A stretch of 64,000 nt of DNA from contig NZ_CCAT010000083.1 of NCBI RefSeq assembly GCF_000612845.1, positions 363,594-427,593 of the forward strand. Direction: 5' to 3'. The DNA comes from Clostridium ihumii AP5. GTDB taxonomy: Bacteria; Bacillota; Clostridia; Clostridiales; Clostridiaceae. A model generated the notes under the pieces. That model was not told the origin of the DNA. It did not search any database and was given only the letters and a program-made list of their open reading frames with translations. The stretch's first letter is position 1, and each line of letters begins with the position of its first letter. Of the stretch, positions 28,350 to 37,218 are shown one piece after another. A program made the position numbers and the translations under genes.

Positions 28350-30143
28350 ATGGGAGAATCATTAAATGGACTAAAAAGAACCATAATGTGTGGTGAACTT
28401 AGAGAAAGTCATATTTCAGAAAAAGTTACTGTAATGGGATGGGTTCAAAGAAAAAGAAATTTAGGTGGTTTAGTTTTTATAGATTTGAGAGATAGAACAG
28501 GAATATTACAAGTTGTATTTGGAGAAGCTATAAATAAGGAAGCATTTGAAAAAGCTGATTTAGCTAAGTCTGAATATTGTATAGCTGTTACTGGTGAAAT
28601 AGTAAAAAGAGAATCACCAAATAGCAATATACCAACAGGAATGGTAGAGTTAAAAGGTGAAAGTATAAAAATATTATCAGAGTCAGAAACTCCACCAATA
28701 TATATAAAAGAAAATTTAGATGCAGCTGAAAATGTAAGATTAAAATATAGATATTTAGATTTAAGAAGACCTGATATGCAAAATATATTCATGATAAGAA
28801 ATAGAGCTAACAAAATAGTTAGAGATTACTTAGATGAAAATGGATTCTTAGAGATTGAAACTCCAATGTTAACTAAGAGTACACCAGAAGGTGCAAGAGA
28901 TTATTTAGTTCCTAGTAGAAATTATCCAGGAATGTTTTATGCACTTCCACAATCACCACAAATATTTAAGCAATTATTAATGGTTTCAGGATTTGATAAA
29001 TACTATCAAATAGTAAAATGTTTCAGAGATGAAGATTTAAGAGCAAATAGACAGCCAGAATTTACACAAATAGATATGGAAATGTCTTTTGTTGAGATGG
29101 AAGATATAATTGCATTAAATGAAGGTTTAATAAAGAGAGTATTCAAAGAAATTAAAGGAATAGATGTTAATCTTCCTATAAAAAGAATGCCATATAGAGA
29201 AGCTATGGAGAAATATGGTTCAGATAAACCAGATTTAAGATTTGGCATGGAAATAAAAAATATTACGGATTCAGTTAGAAATTCAGAGTTTGCAGTATTT
29301 AAAAATGCAATAGAAAATAATGGTTCAGTAAGAGCTTTAACTGTTAAAGGTTCATCTGATATGGGAAGAAAGAAAATAGATAAATTAGGTGAGTTTGTAA
29401 AAACATATAAAGCAAAAGGACTTGCATGGATAGCATATAAGCAAGACGAAATTAAATCACCTATAGCTAAATTCTTTAGTGAAGATGAAATGAAAAATAT
29501 ATTAAGTGCAGCAGATGCAGAGGTTGGAGACTTAGTATTAATAGTTGCAGATGTAGATAGTGTTGTATTACAAGCACTAGGTGCATTAAGATTAGAGCTT
29601 GCTAAAGAGTTAGAGTTATTAAAAGATAATAAAGAATTTAACTTTGTATGGATTACAGAATTCCCATTAGTTGAATATGATGAAGAGGAAAAAAGATGTG
29701 TAGCAATTCACCACCCATTCACATGTCCAATGGATGAAGACTTAGAACTTTTAGATACTGATCCTTTAAAAGTTAGAGCAAAAGCATATGACATAGTTTT
29801 AAATGGTGAAGAACTTGGTGGAGGAAGTATAAGAATTCATGATACTAAACTTCAAGAAAAAATGTTTACGCTTTTAGGATTCACTAAAGAAAGTGCTTGG
29901 GAGAGATTTGGATTCCTATTAGAAGGATTTAAATTTGGACCACCACCACATGGCGGACTTGCATATGGATTTGATAGAATGATTATGTTCTTAGCAGAAA
30001 CAGAAAATATTAAAGATGTTATTGCATTCCCTAAAAATCAAAATGCTTATTGTCCTATGAGTGAAGCACCTAATGTAGTAGATGATAAACAACTAAAAGA
30101 ATTAGCATTAAATATTGATAAAATAGATAATAAAGAAGAGTAA
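28350..30143 (+). CDS. aspS: Aspartyl-tRNA synthetase
   Basis: AspS (597 residues) is a bacterial-type class II synthetase with the N-terminal OB anticodon-binding domain (VMGWVQRKRNLGGLVFIDLRD), motif 2 (FRDEDLRANRQPEFTQID), the bacterial GAD insertion (about 280-410) and motif 3 (GLAYGFDRMIM). Length is typical of the bacterial form. GGAGGAAAG precedes the ATG. 6S RNA follows, as in Bacillus. Confidence 0.98.
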   Translation: MGESLNGLKRTIMCGELRESHISEKVTVMGWVQRKRNLGGLVFIDLRDRTGILQVVFGEAINKEAFEKADLAKSEYCIAVTGEIVKRESPNSNIPTGMVELKGESIKILSESETPPIYIKENLDAAENVRLKYRYLDLRRPDMQNIFMIRNRANKIVRDYLDENGFLEIETPMLTKSTPEGARDYLVPSRNYPGMFYALPQSPQIFKQLLMVSGFDKYYQIVKCFRDEDLRANRQPEFTQIDMEMSFVEMEDIIALNEGLIKRVFKEIKGIDVNLPIKRMPYREAMEKYGSDKPDLRFGMEIKNITDSVRNSEFAVFKNAIENNGSVRALTVKGSSDMGRKKIDKLGEFVKTYKAKGLAWIAYKQDEIKSPIAKFFSEDEMKNILSAADAEVGDLVLIVADVDSVVLQALGALRLELAKELELLKDNKEFNFVWITEFPLVEYDEEEKRCVAIHHPFTCPMDEDLELLDTDPLKVRAKAYDIVLNGEELGGGSIRIHDTKLQEKMFTLLGFTKESAWERFGFLLEGFKFGPPPHGGLAYGFDRMIMFLAETENIKDVIAFPKNQNAYCPMSEAPNVVDDKQLKELALNIDKIDNKEE

Positions 30144-30259
30144 TTTTTAAAAATATAAAAAATAAGTTACTTAATTTTAAATAAATGTAACATATATACA
30201 AAAAAATAAAGAAAATATTAAAATTGTATTATAAAATATTAAATTTTACTTATTAGTAT

Positions 30260-30288
30260 TTGAAAATGAAAAGAATTTGATATATAAT
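30260..30288 (+). promoter_or_regulatory. Promoter of 6S RNA
   Basis: TTGAAA at 30260-30265, a 17-bp spacer, and TATAAT at 30283-30288. Transcription is expected from about 30295. Confidence 0.7.
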
Positions 30289-30294
30289 ATGTTT

Positions 30295-30526
30295 ATAAGT
30301 TAAATTAAATTTCCTGCTGTGTACGTGGAAGAGGTTATGTTGACCCAACATTTATACAATAGGAACCTAACTCTTTGCTTGGAGTTGTTGACTTGAGTAC
30401 GGCTCAGGTACCAGAAGAGCAAAGGAAGGTTCCGCCCGTTGGAGAACGGGTTCAAATATTATCTTGGAGACGGCATGGTGGGGTTAATTGGAAAATTGAA
30501 GGGTTGCTTTATAGTGACCCTTTTTT
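30295..30526 (+). ncRNA. ssrS: 6S RNA (RNA polymerase regulator)
   Basis: This is a GC-richer island with no good ORF in very AT-rich surroundings, with its own promoter and a terminator hairpin (GGGT..GACCC then TTTTTT at about 30503-30526). The 5' segment CCTGCTGTGTACGTGG can pair with the 3' segment GAGACGGCATGGTGGGG, giving the long closing stem with a central open region typical of 6S RNA. The location directly after aspS matches the Bacillus 6S-1 gene. 6S RNA binds housekeeping RNA polymerase by mimicking an open promoter. The exact ends are estimates. Confidence 0.8.
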
Positions 30527-30607
30527 CATATACTACTTTAAAGTAATATTTTGTTAAAAATTAGTTTAAAGCATTTTGTAATAAGACATGCTAGGAGGAT
30601 TAATATT

Positions 30608-31177
30608 ATGGGAGAGAATATTATTGATTTCAATAAGTTAAAAAGTAAAGCAAGTGATAAAGATATAGACAAATTTGAAGAATATATATATGGGTTATAT
30701 TATTCAATGTCAGAAGGTAAACTGAACATGGGTGAATTCACTAAAAGTATAAAAGAGTATATGGAAAAAAACAATATTTCAGACGAAAAACTGATGAATA
30801 TACAAAAAAAATTAATGGAGAGATATGGCTTTGATCCAGAAAATTTAGGCGAACAAATGAAAACCTTTGGTGTGGATTTAGAATCAATGGGACTAGGAAA
30901 TTTAAATGAGAATTATGAAGAAGTTAGAAAAAATTTAAGTTTTCAAGAAAAATATAAATCTAGAATAACAAACGCTACTGTTATTACTTATAAGATTAAA
31001 AATGATTTAAATGATTTAGATATAATATTAGAAAAAGAGAATGTTATACTTAGAAGTAGTAAGTTGATAAATATTCAAGACAATGAATTAAACGAGTTTT
31101 TATGCTCATACAAAAAACTTTCAGAAGAGTCTTTAAAAATATCTATATGTGAAAATGCTAGAGAATTTGAATATTAA
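30608..31177 (+). CDS. Clostridial conserved hypothetical (DUF3867-like)
   Basis: This 189-residue, soluble, mostly helical acidic protein has no membrane segment and no catalytic motif I can see. Its N-terminal half (FNKLKSKASDKDIDKFEEYIYGLYYSM) recalls clostridial proteins annotated DUF3867, but I hold this loosely. The ATG at 30608 follows CTAGGAGGATT; the longer upstream frame runs back into the 6S RNA region and is not used. A terminator follows. Confidence 0.6.
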   Translation: MGENIIDFNKLKSKASDKDIDKFEEYIYGLYYSMSEGKLNMGEFTKSIKEYMEKNNISDEKLMNIQKKLMERYGFDPENLGEQMKTFGVDLESMGLGNLNENYEEVRKNLSFQEKYKSRITNATVITYKIKNDLNDLDIILEKENVILRSSKLINIQDNELNEFLCSYKKLSEESLKISICENAREFEY

Positions 31178-31186
31178 GAATAAAGA

Positions 31187-31216
31187 AAAACAAGATGAAT
31201 ATCTCATCTTGTTTTT
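31187..31216. terminator. Bidirectional terminator between convergent genes
   Basis: AACAAGATGA pairs with TCATCTTGTT, with TTTTTTT on the plus side and TTTTTC on the minus side. It serves the hypothetical gene and the ThrE-type exporter genes. Confidence 0.88.
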
Positions 31217-31669
31217 TTATTTATTTAGCTTAGCCAATTTTCTTTTCATTGTAGATTTTGTTATAACTTTGCTTAATGTAGAAACAAACATTACACCTAT
31301 TGCTATTGATCCAGCACTAAATAAAGTTTGTATTCCTTTAGTAAGAGCAAGATTATAATTTCCTTTTACAGCTTCGAAAGTTGTATAATACATTCCTCCA
31401 CCAGGAACTAGTGGTATCAATCCACAAATTAAATAAACTGTAACAGGATTTTTAAATAAACGAGCCCATATTTCAGAAAGAATACTAACAGCTAAAGTAC
31501 CCCAAAATAATGAAAGTACATCAGAGCATCCAATTTGTAAACTAAATTTATAAACTATCCATGAAACTGCACCACCGAGAGATGCAAAAAATAAATCTTT
31601 TCCTCTGATATTAAAAACAATACCAAATCCTAAAGAACTTATAAATGCATATAAGAAAGCTAAAATCAT
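31217..31669 (-). CDS. Threonine/serine exporter, small subunit (ThrE_2-type)
   Basis: This 150-residue membrane protein has four or five hydrophobic segments and the block LIPLVPGGGMYYTTFEAVKGNY, typical of the C-terminal half of ThrE (DUF3815). In many Firmicutes the exporter is split into two proteins, as here. AGGAGGTG precedes the ATG. It overlaps the end of the large subunit gene by four bases, so the two are translationally coupled. Confidence 0.88.
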   Translation of the reverse strand: MILAFLYAFISSLGFGIVFNIRGKDLFFASLGGAVSWIVYKFSLQIGCSDVLSLFWGTLAVSILSEIWARLFKNPVTVYLICGLIPLVPGGGMYYTTFEAVKGNYNLALTKGIQTLFSAGSIAIGVMFVSTLSKVITKSTMKRKLAKLNK

Positions 31670-32436
31670 AGTACACCTCCTAATATGAAGACCATTATTT
31701 TAAATCCAAGTGCAGTACCAATTGCTATACTTGCAGCGATAATAATAGCCTCTATTGAACGAGAAATTCCAGAAAGTAAGTCTCCAGAAAGTGTATCTCG
31801 TATAGCGTTTGTAATTACAAGACCAGGTACTAATAGCATTATAGAACCTATGATTATTGTATCTTTATTAAATTCAGGATTAATGTGATTTACTAAAACT
31901 GCAATCATAGAAACAATTGCACCACAGCATACATTGCTGAAAAAACTATTAACTTCATGTTTATCAAAAAGTCTAGCAACTAATGTAATTATAAATCCAA
32001 TTATAAATGCGATAACAAAATCTCTTAAAGCACCACCAAATAGTAAAGTGAATGCACCAGCACTAATTGCTGAAGAAAATAATGTAATGTTTTCACCATA
32101 ACGTGGTAATGTGTTTATGTAATGCAATTCTTTTCTTATATCATCCATAGATAGATCATTTAAGTATAGACTTCGGGATAAATTATTTACAAGTGAAACC
32201 TTCTTTAAATTAACAGTTCTATTAGTTACACGTCTCACAGTTGTAATAGTTTTCTTATTGTCATTAGTTATTGAAAGTACTAAAAATGATGGAGTAACAA
32301 AATTCTCAACGTTTTTAACATCATATGCTTTACAAATCATTGAAAGAGTTTGTTCAACTCTGTAGGTTTCTGCACCATTTTCGAGCATTATTTTTCCTGC
32401 ATCAGCAGCAATATCAATTATATTATCGGTATACAT
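31666..32436 (-). CDS. Threonine/serine exporter, large subunit (ThrE_1-type)
   Basis: This 256-residue protein carries the N-terminal half of ThrE (DUF1212): a soluble region (about 1-115) with the block MLENGAETYRVEQTL, followed by membrane helices containing LLVPGLVITNAIRDTLSGDLLSG. With the small subunit it would export threonine and serine or related small molecules. AAAGGAG precedes the ATG. It is divergent from glyA, which makes or uses serine; a functional link is possible but unproven. Confidence 0.88.
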   Translation of the reverse strand: MYTDNIIDIAADAGKIMLENGAETYRVEQTLSMICKAYDVKNVENFVTPSFLVLSITNDNKKTITTVRRVTNRTVNLKKVSLVNNLSRSLYLNDLSMDDIRKELHYINTLPRYGENITLFSSAISAGAFTLLFGGALRDFVIAFIIGFIITLVARLFDKHEVNSFFSNVCCGAIVSMIAVLVNHINPEFNKDTIIIGSIMLLVPGLVITNAIRDTLSGDLLSGISRSIEAIIIAASIAIGTALGFKIMVFILGGVL

Positions 32437-32909
32437 AGTTACTCCTTTCTTTTATGGAAAATTACTAACGATACATATTATATATTAAATTTAAGTAAAT
32501 ACAATAGCTCTTTAAAATATTAGAAAATTAAAAAAATGTATACAATAATTTTTAAAATAATAAAAAAATAAGTCTTATAAACATTTTTCCACAAAATACT
32601 ACAAATTATAATTAGAAAATTGTCTATTTTTTAATTATAATTTATTTTATTAAAATTGTTAATGGTAACAAATGAAATAAAATTTAAATTTATAAATTTA
32701 AATTTTATTTGTGGCAAATGGTTATTATAAAAATATCTTAATAAATTGAAGTATAAGTAAAATGTATTTATAGTTTAAAATTTATTAGCAAAATAAATGG
32801 AAAGAATTTATAGAAAATAAAAAAAATTCTTCACTTTATCATTGATTATTAGTAAATATAAATTTATAATCGTAGGTATAAAGAACTTTTATACTAGGGG
32901 GTTATATAT
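32437..32909. other. Intergenic region between thrE-like genes and glyA
   Basis: This is very AT-rich and has no ORF. It contains one perfect 36-nt palindrome made only of A and T (32675-32710) and a TATAAT at about 32865 close to the glyA start. I recognise no riboswitch. Confidence 0.5.
32675..32710. repeat. Perfect 36-nt A/T palindrome
   Basis: The 18-bp arms are exactly complementary with no loop, centred on TATA at 32691-32694. It may act as a hairpin in either transcript; its A/T composition makes the stem weak. Confidence 0.6.
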
Positions 32910-34148
32910 ATGAGCTTAAATCAATTAGAAATTCATGATAATGAAATAATGAATCTTATTAATGAGGAGACAATGCGACAAGAAGAACATATTGAACTTA
33001 TTGCTTCTGAGAATTTTGTATCAGAAGGTGTAATGAGAGCTTTAGGTTCTGTTTTAACAAATAAGTACGCAGAAGGATATCCAGGCAAAAGGTATTATGG
33101 GGGATGCTTTGTCGTGGATAAAATTGAAGATTTAGCAAGAGAAAGAATGAAAAAGTTATTTAATGCGGAACATGCTAATGTTCAACCACATTCTGGATCA
33201 CAAGCAAACATGGCAGTATATTTAACAGTTTTAAATCCAGGTGATACAGTTTTAGGAATGGATTTAAGCCATGGTGGACACTTAACTCATGGTAGTCCAG
33301 TTAATTTCTCAGGAAAATTATATCATTTTGTTTCTTATGGAGTTGATAAAGAAACTGAAACAATTGATTATGAAGAAGTTAGAAATAAAGCAATAGAGCA
33401 TAAGCCTAAGTTAATAGTTGCAGGTGCTAGTGCTTATTCAAGAATTATAGATTTTAAGAAATTTAGAGAAATAGCAGATGAAGTTGGTGCTTATTTAATG
33501 GTTGATATGGCACATATAGCTGGATTAGTCGCAGTTGGAGCACATCCATCACCAGTGCCATATGCAGACTTTGTAACAACAACTACACATAAAACATTAA
33601 GGGGACCAAGAGGTGGTGCAATTCTTTGCAAAGAAGAATTTGCAAAAGCATTAGATAAAACTATCTTCCCAGGAATACAAGGTGGACCACTTATGCATTG
33701 TATAGCTGGAAAAGCAGTATGCTTTAAAGAAGCTATGGAGGATGGTTTTAAAGTTTATATAGATCAAGTAGTTAAAAATGCAAAGGTACTAGCAGAAGAA
33801 CTTACTAAATATGGTTTTAGAATAGTATCTGGTGGTACAGATAATCATGTTATGTTAGTTGATTTAACTAATAAGGAAATGACAGGAAAAGAATTAGAAA
33901 AACTTTTGGATACTGTAAAGATTACAGTAAATAAAAATACAATTCCATTTGAAACTAAGAGTCCATTTATAACTAGTGGAATAAGAATTGGTACAGCTGC
34001 TGTTACTAGTAGAGGATTTAAAGAAGAAGAAATGAGACAAATTGCTAGTTTAATTAATGAGATTGTTGAAAATAGAGATGGTGACTTAAAAGGTGTAAGT
34101 GAAAAAGTAGCTACTATATGTAGAAAGTATCCATTGTATAATAAATAA
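32910..34148 (+). CDS. glyA: Serine hydroxymethyltransferase
   Basis: GlyA (412 residues) interconverts serine and glycine with tetrahydrofolate, using PLP. The PLP lysine lies in [14 protein letters not shown] (about 224-237), and the blocks [27 protein letters not shown] and [11 protein letters not shown] are intact. AGGGGGT precedes the ATG. It is followed only 13 bases later by the sigma-54 activator, so the activator may be co-transcribed with it. Confidence 0.98.
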   Translation: MSLNQLEIHDNEIMNLINEETMRQEEHIELIASENFVSEGVMRALGSVLTNKYAEGYPGKRYYGGCFVVDKIEDLARERMKKLFNAEHANVQPHSGSQANMAVYLTVLNPGDTVLGMDLSHGGHLTHGSPVNFSGKLYHFVSYGVDKETETIDYEEVRNKAIEHKPKLIVAGASAYSRIIDFKKFREIADEVGAYLMVDMAHIAGLVAVGAHPSPVPYADFVTTTTHKTLRGPRGGAILCKEEFAKALDKTIFPGIQGGPLMHCIAGKAVCFKEAMEDGFKVYIDQVVKNAKVLAEELTKYGFRIVSGGTDNHVMLVDLTNKEMTGKELEKLLDTVKITVNKNTIPFETKSPFITSGIRIGTAAVTSRGFKEEEMRQIASLINEIVENRDGDLKGVSEKVATICRKYPLYNK

Positions 34149-34161
34149 ATGGTGATTGTTA

Positions 34162-35520
34162 ATGAAAAGTGAGTACATTTTAGAGTATTTAATAAATAAT
34201 CTTAATGAAGGAATTCATATAGTTGATAATAAAGGAAAGACAATATATTACAACACTGCAATGGAAAAAATAGAAGGATTAAAAAGGGAAGATGTAATAG
34301 GAAAAAAGGTTTATGAATATTTAAAAGAAATGGAAAACAGCTCAACACTTATGAATGCATTAAAAGATAGAAAAGAATATAAAGATGTACTGCAAAATTA
34401 TTTTAGAAAAGATGGTAGAGAAATAACATCTTTAAATACAACAATTCCTGTTGTTGTTAATGACAAAGTAATAGCAGCTATAGAAGTTGCTAGAGATATG
34501 ACACAAATAAAATCATTAAATGAGAAACTATGTAATTTAGTTAAAAATGATAAAAAAAGTCAAGGACATTATCTCTTTGATGATATAATAGGTGAAAGTT
34601 TAATATTAAAGAATGAAATTAATAAAGCTGTTAGAGCAAGCCTATCTAATTCATCAGTATTAATATATGGAGAAACAGGAACAGGAAAAGAATTGTTTGC
34701 ACAAAGCATACATTATGGTGGTGTAAGAAGTCAAAAGCCATTTATTCCTATAAATTGCGCAGCGATACCTAGTGCATTATTAGAAGGAATGTTATTTGGA
34801 ACAGTAAAGGGAAGTTTTACTGGTGCTGAAAATAAAAAAGGTCTTTTTGAGGAAGCAAACAGAGGTACTATTTTATTAGATGAGGTAAATTCCATGGAGC
34901 CATATCTTCAATCTAAACTTTTAAGAGTTCTTCAAGATGGATATATAAGACCATTAGGTAGCAATAAAATAATAGATGTAGATGTAAGAATAATTGCTAC
35001 ATTAAATGAAGAACCTAAAAAATTAATAGAAGAAGGAAAATTAAGAAAAGATTTTTATTATAGGCTTAGTGTTATTCAAATAAATGTTCCTCCACTTAGA
35101 GAGCGGAAAAATGATATAGAAACTTTAGCTTATTATTTTTTAGATTATTACAATAGAGTTTTAAATAAGAATGTTAAGTTTATAGATTCTAGTATTATAG
35201 AAGATTTTTTATCTTATGATTGGCCAGGAAACATTAGAGAGTTAAAAAATGTTATAGAGTCAGCTATGAATATGATAGATGATGGAGAAATGTTAAGTAG
35301 AGATGCTTTTGAAAATAGAAATATATTTTTAAAATCTGAAACAGATTTAAAGTCTTTAAACAAAAATATTTCTTTGAATGATTACTTAAATGGAATAGAA
35401 GAAAAGATTATAACAAATGAAATGAAGAGAAATCTAGGAAATATAACTAAAACAGCAAGTAAATTAAAAATTTCAAGACAGAATCTTCAATATAAATTAA
35501 AAAAATATAATATACAATAA
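34162..35520 (+). CDS. PAS-containing sigma-54-dependent activator of the ornithine operon
   Basis: This 452-residue protein has a PAS sensor domain (about 5-120), an AAA+ domain with Walker A GETGTGKE, the sigma-54-contacting loop GSFTGA (a variant of GAFTGA with Ser for Ala), Walker B-like GTILLDEV and RPLGS, and a C-terminal Fis-type helix-turn-helix (NITKTASKLKISRQNLQYKLKKYN). It lies directly upstream of a -24/-12 promoter and the ord-ort-ora genes, so it probably activates them in response to a metabolite bound by PAS. The ATG at 34162 follows GGTGAT. Confidence 0.92.
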   Translation: MKSEYILEYLINNLNEGIHIVDNKGKTIYYNTAMEKIEGLKREDVIGKKVYEYLKEMENSSTLMNALKDRKEYKDVLQNYFRKDGREITSLNTTIPVVVNDKVIAAIEVARDMTQIKSLNEKLCNLVKNDKKSQGHYLFDDIIGESLILKNEINKAVRASLSNSSVLIYGETGTGKELFAQSIHYGGVRSQKPFIPINCAAIPSALLEGMLFGTVKGSFTGAENKKGLFEEANRGTILLDEVNSMEPYLQSKLLRVLQDGYIRPLGSNKIIDVDVRIIATLNEEPKKLIEEGKLRKDFYYRLSVIQINVPPLRERKNDIETLAYYFLDYYNRVLNKNVKFIDSSIIEDFLSYDWPGNIRELKNVIESAMNMIDDGEMLSRDAFENRNIFLKSETDLKSLNKNISLNDYLNGIEEKIITNEMKRNLGNITKTASKLKISRQNLQYKLKKYNIQ

Positions 35521-35532
35521 AAATATTAATTG

Positions 35533-35577
35533 AAATAGATAAACTGAAAAATATTTTGCAGTTTATCTATTTTTTTA
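35533..35577 (+). terminator. Intrinsic terminator after the sigma-54 activator
   Basis: AAATAGATAAACTG (35533-35546) pairs with CAGTTTATCTATTT (35559-35572), followed by further T residues. Confidence 0.88.
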
Positions 35578-35624
35578 TTTTTAATATGGAAATTAATTAA
35601 ATAGAGCAAACTAAATAGCAAAAA

Positions 35625-35655
35625 TTTTTTCACTATATGCAAGAAAATAGGCAAT
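35625..35655 (+). promoter_or_regulatory. Possible activator site upstream of the sigma-54 promoter
   Basis: TTTTTTCACTATATGC at 35625-35640 lies about 105 bp before the -24 element, a usual distance for enhancer binding. A similar TTTTTTTCACACTATAC occurs at 59991-60007 before the other sigma-54 promoter. The match may partly reflect AT richness. Confidence 0.3.
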
Positions 35656-35741
35656 ATCAAAAGAAGTTAAGCAAAAATTAAAAAATAATTACTATTTATT
35701 CAAAAAAATACATATAAATACTATGTATTTATATAAAAAAA

Positions 35742-35758
35742 TTGGTATGAAAATTGCT
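35742..35758 (+). promoter_or_regulatory. Sigma-54 (-24/-12) promoter of the ornithine operon
   Basis: TTGGTATGAAAATTGCT has the invariant GG (35744-35745) and GC (35756-35757) separated by exactly ten bases, with TT before the GC as in the consensus. It lies about 60 bp upstream of the ord start codon and immediately after the activator gene. Confidence 0.85.
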
Positions 35759-35817
35759 ATTAAATTAATTATAGGAAAACAATTGTTTCCCATAGTTGTA
35801 GTTGGAGGAATATATGT

Positions 35818-36867
35818 ATGGATACAATAGGAATATTTCTTTGGGGATTAGGTACAGTAGGGGTTGAACTTGCAAAGTTAGCTTTAAATAAAGAAGGTGT
35901 AAAAATTTTAGGTATAGTAGATGAAGATAAAAATAAAATAGGAAAAGATTTAGGTGATATTTTAAGTATAGAAAAAACTAATATAATTATCAGTGATCCA
36001 AAAGAAAACTTAATAGATAAAGTAGAAGCAGATGTAGTGATATTATCTACAAAATCTCAGATAAAATCAATATTTACAGTAGTTAAAGATATATTAAAAA
36101 GTAAGAAAAATTGTATAACTATTGCTGAAGAAATGGTTTATCCATATTGTGTAGAGCCTGAATTATCTATTAAAATAGATGAACTTGCAAAAGAAAATAA
36201 TGTTACTATATTAGGCACTGGTGTCAATCCAGGATTTATTCTAGATTCATTAATAATAACATTGTCTTCTACTTGTAATAAAATTAGGAAGATTACAGCA
36301 GAAAGAATAAATGATTTATCTGATTTTGGATTAGAAAGTATGAAGTTTCAAGGAGTTGGAACAACATTAGAAGAGTTTGAAAAAGGTATAGATGATGGAG
36401 AGATAGTAGGGCATATAGGTTTTCTACAATCTATATCTATGATAGTAGATACATTAGGGATAGATTATGATGAGATAATTGAATCAAAAGAACCAATAAT
36501 ATCCAATACTTATAGAACAGCAAATGGAATTGAAGTTGAACCAGGAATGGTAGCAGGTTGCAATCATGTAGCTATAGCATATAAAAACGGAAAAGAAATC
36601 GTAGTTTTAGAGATGGTAAATCAAATATATCCACAAAGTGAGGCAATTGATACAGGTGATTATATAAATATATATTGCGAAAATGATTTACACTTTTCAA
36701 TAAAATCTGGAATCCAAGGTATAAAAGGAAGTGCATTATTAGCTTTAAATATGATACCACAAGTAGTAGCTAGTGAGAGTGGTTTAAAAACAATGGTAGA
36801 TATGAAAAATCCACATGCTATTGAAAATAATTTTATGGACCAACTTAAGTATTACAAGAAATTATGA
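35818..36867 (+). CDS. ord: 2,4-diaminopentanoate dehydrogenase
   Basis: Ord (349 residues) oxidatively deaminates (2R,4S)-2,4-diaminopentanoate to 2-amino-4-ketopentanoate with NAD(P)+. The N-terminal Rossmann motif is GLGTVG (about 10-15), and the protein has the DapB-like architecture with the GVNPGF block. It is the first gene of the operon behind the -24/-12 promoter, with GGAGGAATAT upstream. It acts third in the pathway, after the racemase and the aminomutase. Confidence 0.92.
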   Translation: MDTIGIFLWGLGTVGVELAKLALNKEGVKILGIVDEDKNKIGKDLGDILSIEKTNIIISDPKENLIDKVEADVVILSTKSQIKSIFTVVKDILKSKKNCITIAEEMVYPYCVEPELSIKIDELAKENNVTILGTGVNPGFILDSLIITLSSTCNKIRKITAERINDLSDFGLESMKFQGVGTTLEEFEKGIDDGEIVGHIGFLQSISMIVDTLGIDYDEIIESKEPIISNTYRTANGIEVEPGMVAGCNHVAIAYKNGKEIVVLEMVNQIYPQSEAIDTGDYINIYCENDLHFSIKSGIQGIKGSALLALNMIPQVVASESGLKTMVDMKNPHAIENNFMDQLKYYKKL

Positions 36868-36902
36868 TATTTGAAATAAAATTTATTAGGGAGGATTTGA
36901 AA

Positions 36903-37196
36903 ATGGTTAAAAAGGGAACATATGTTGAAATATCATCTATTGTATTAGAGGTTAAAGATAGATCACAAAGTATACCAGATGACACAAAAAATACTCCACT
37001 TAAGATGTGGGCAAGAGGTAATACTCTTTATGACTCTGAAATTGGGGAAGAAGTTGAAATTGAAACTATTATAGGAAGACGTATGAAAGGAATTCTAGAA
37101 AATATAGAACCAAATTATGATCATAATTTTGGTGCACATGTAAGTGAAATAGATTATATAGGAAAACAAGCAAAGGATATTTTATTTAATAAATAG
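36903..37196 (+). CDS. ortA: 2-amino-4-ketopentanoate thiolase, alpha subunit
   Basis: OrtA (97 residues) is the small subunit of the PLP-dependent thiolase that cleaves 2-amino-4-ketopentanoate with CoA to alanine and acetyl-CoA. Conserved segments include GTYVEISSIVL, DDTKNTPLKMWARG and YDHNFGAHVSEI. The ATG at 36903 follows GGGAGGATTTG; an overlapping upstream ATG at 36864 has no site. It is followed 22 bases later by ortB. Confidence 0.92.
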   Translation: MVKKGTYVEISSIVLEVKDRSQSIPDDTKNTPLKMWARGNTLYDSEIGEEVEIETIIGRRMKGILENIEPNYDHNFGAHVSEIDYIGKQAKDILFNK

Positions 37197-37218
37197 ATTA
37201 TTTGGAGGTGATATAAAA

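Noticed and set aside
30375..30557. A 60-codon plus-strand ORF
   Set aside because: It lies entirely within the 6S RNA and its terminator, has no ribosome site and an RNA-like composition.
31149..31358. A plus-strand ORF over the terminator into the ThrE-like gene
   Set aside because: It crosses a strong terminator and is antisense to a clear membrane protein gene.
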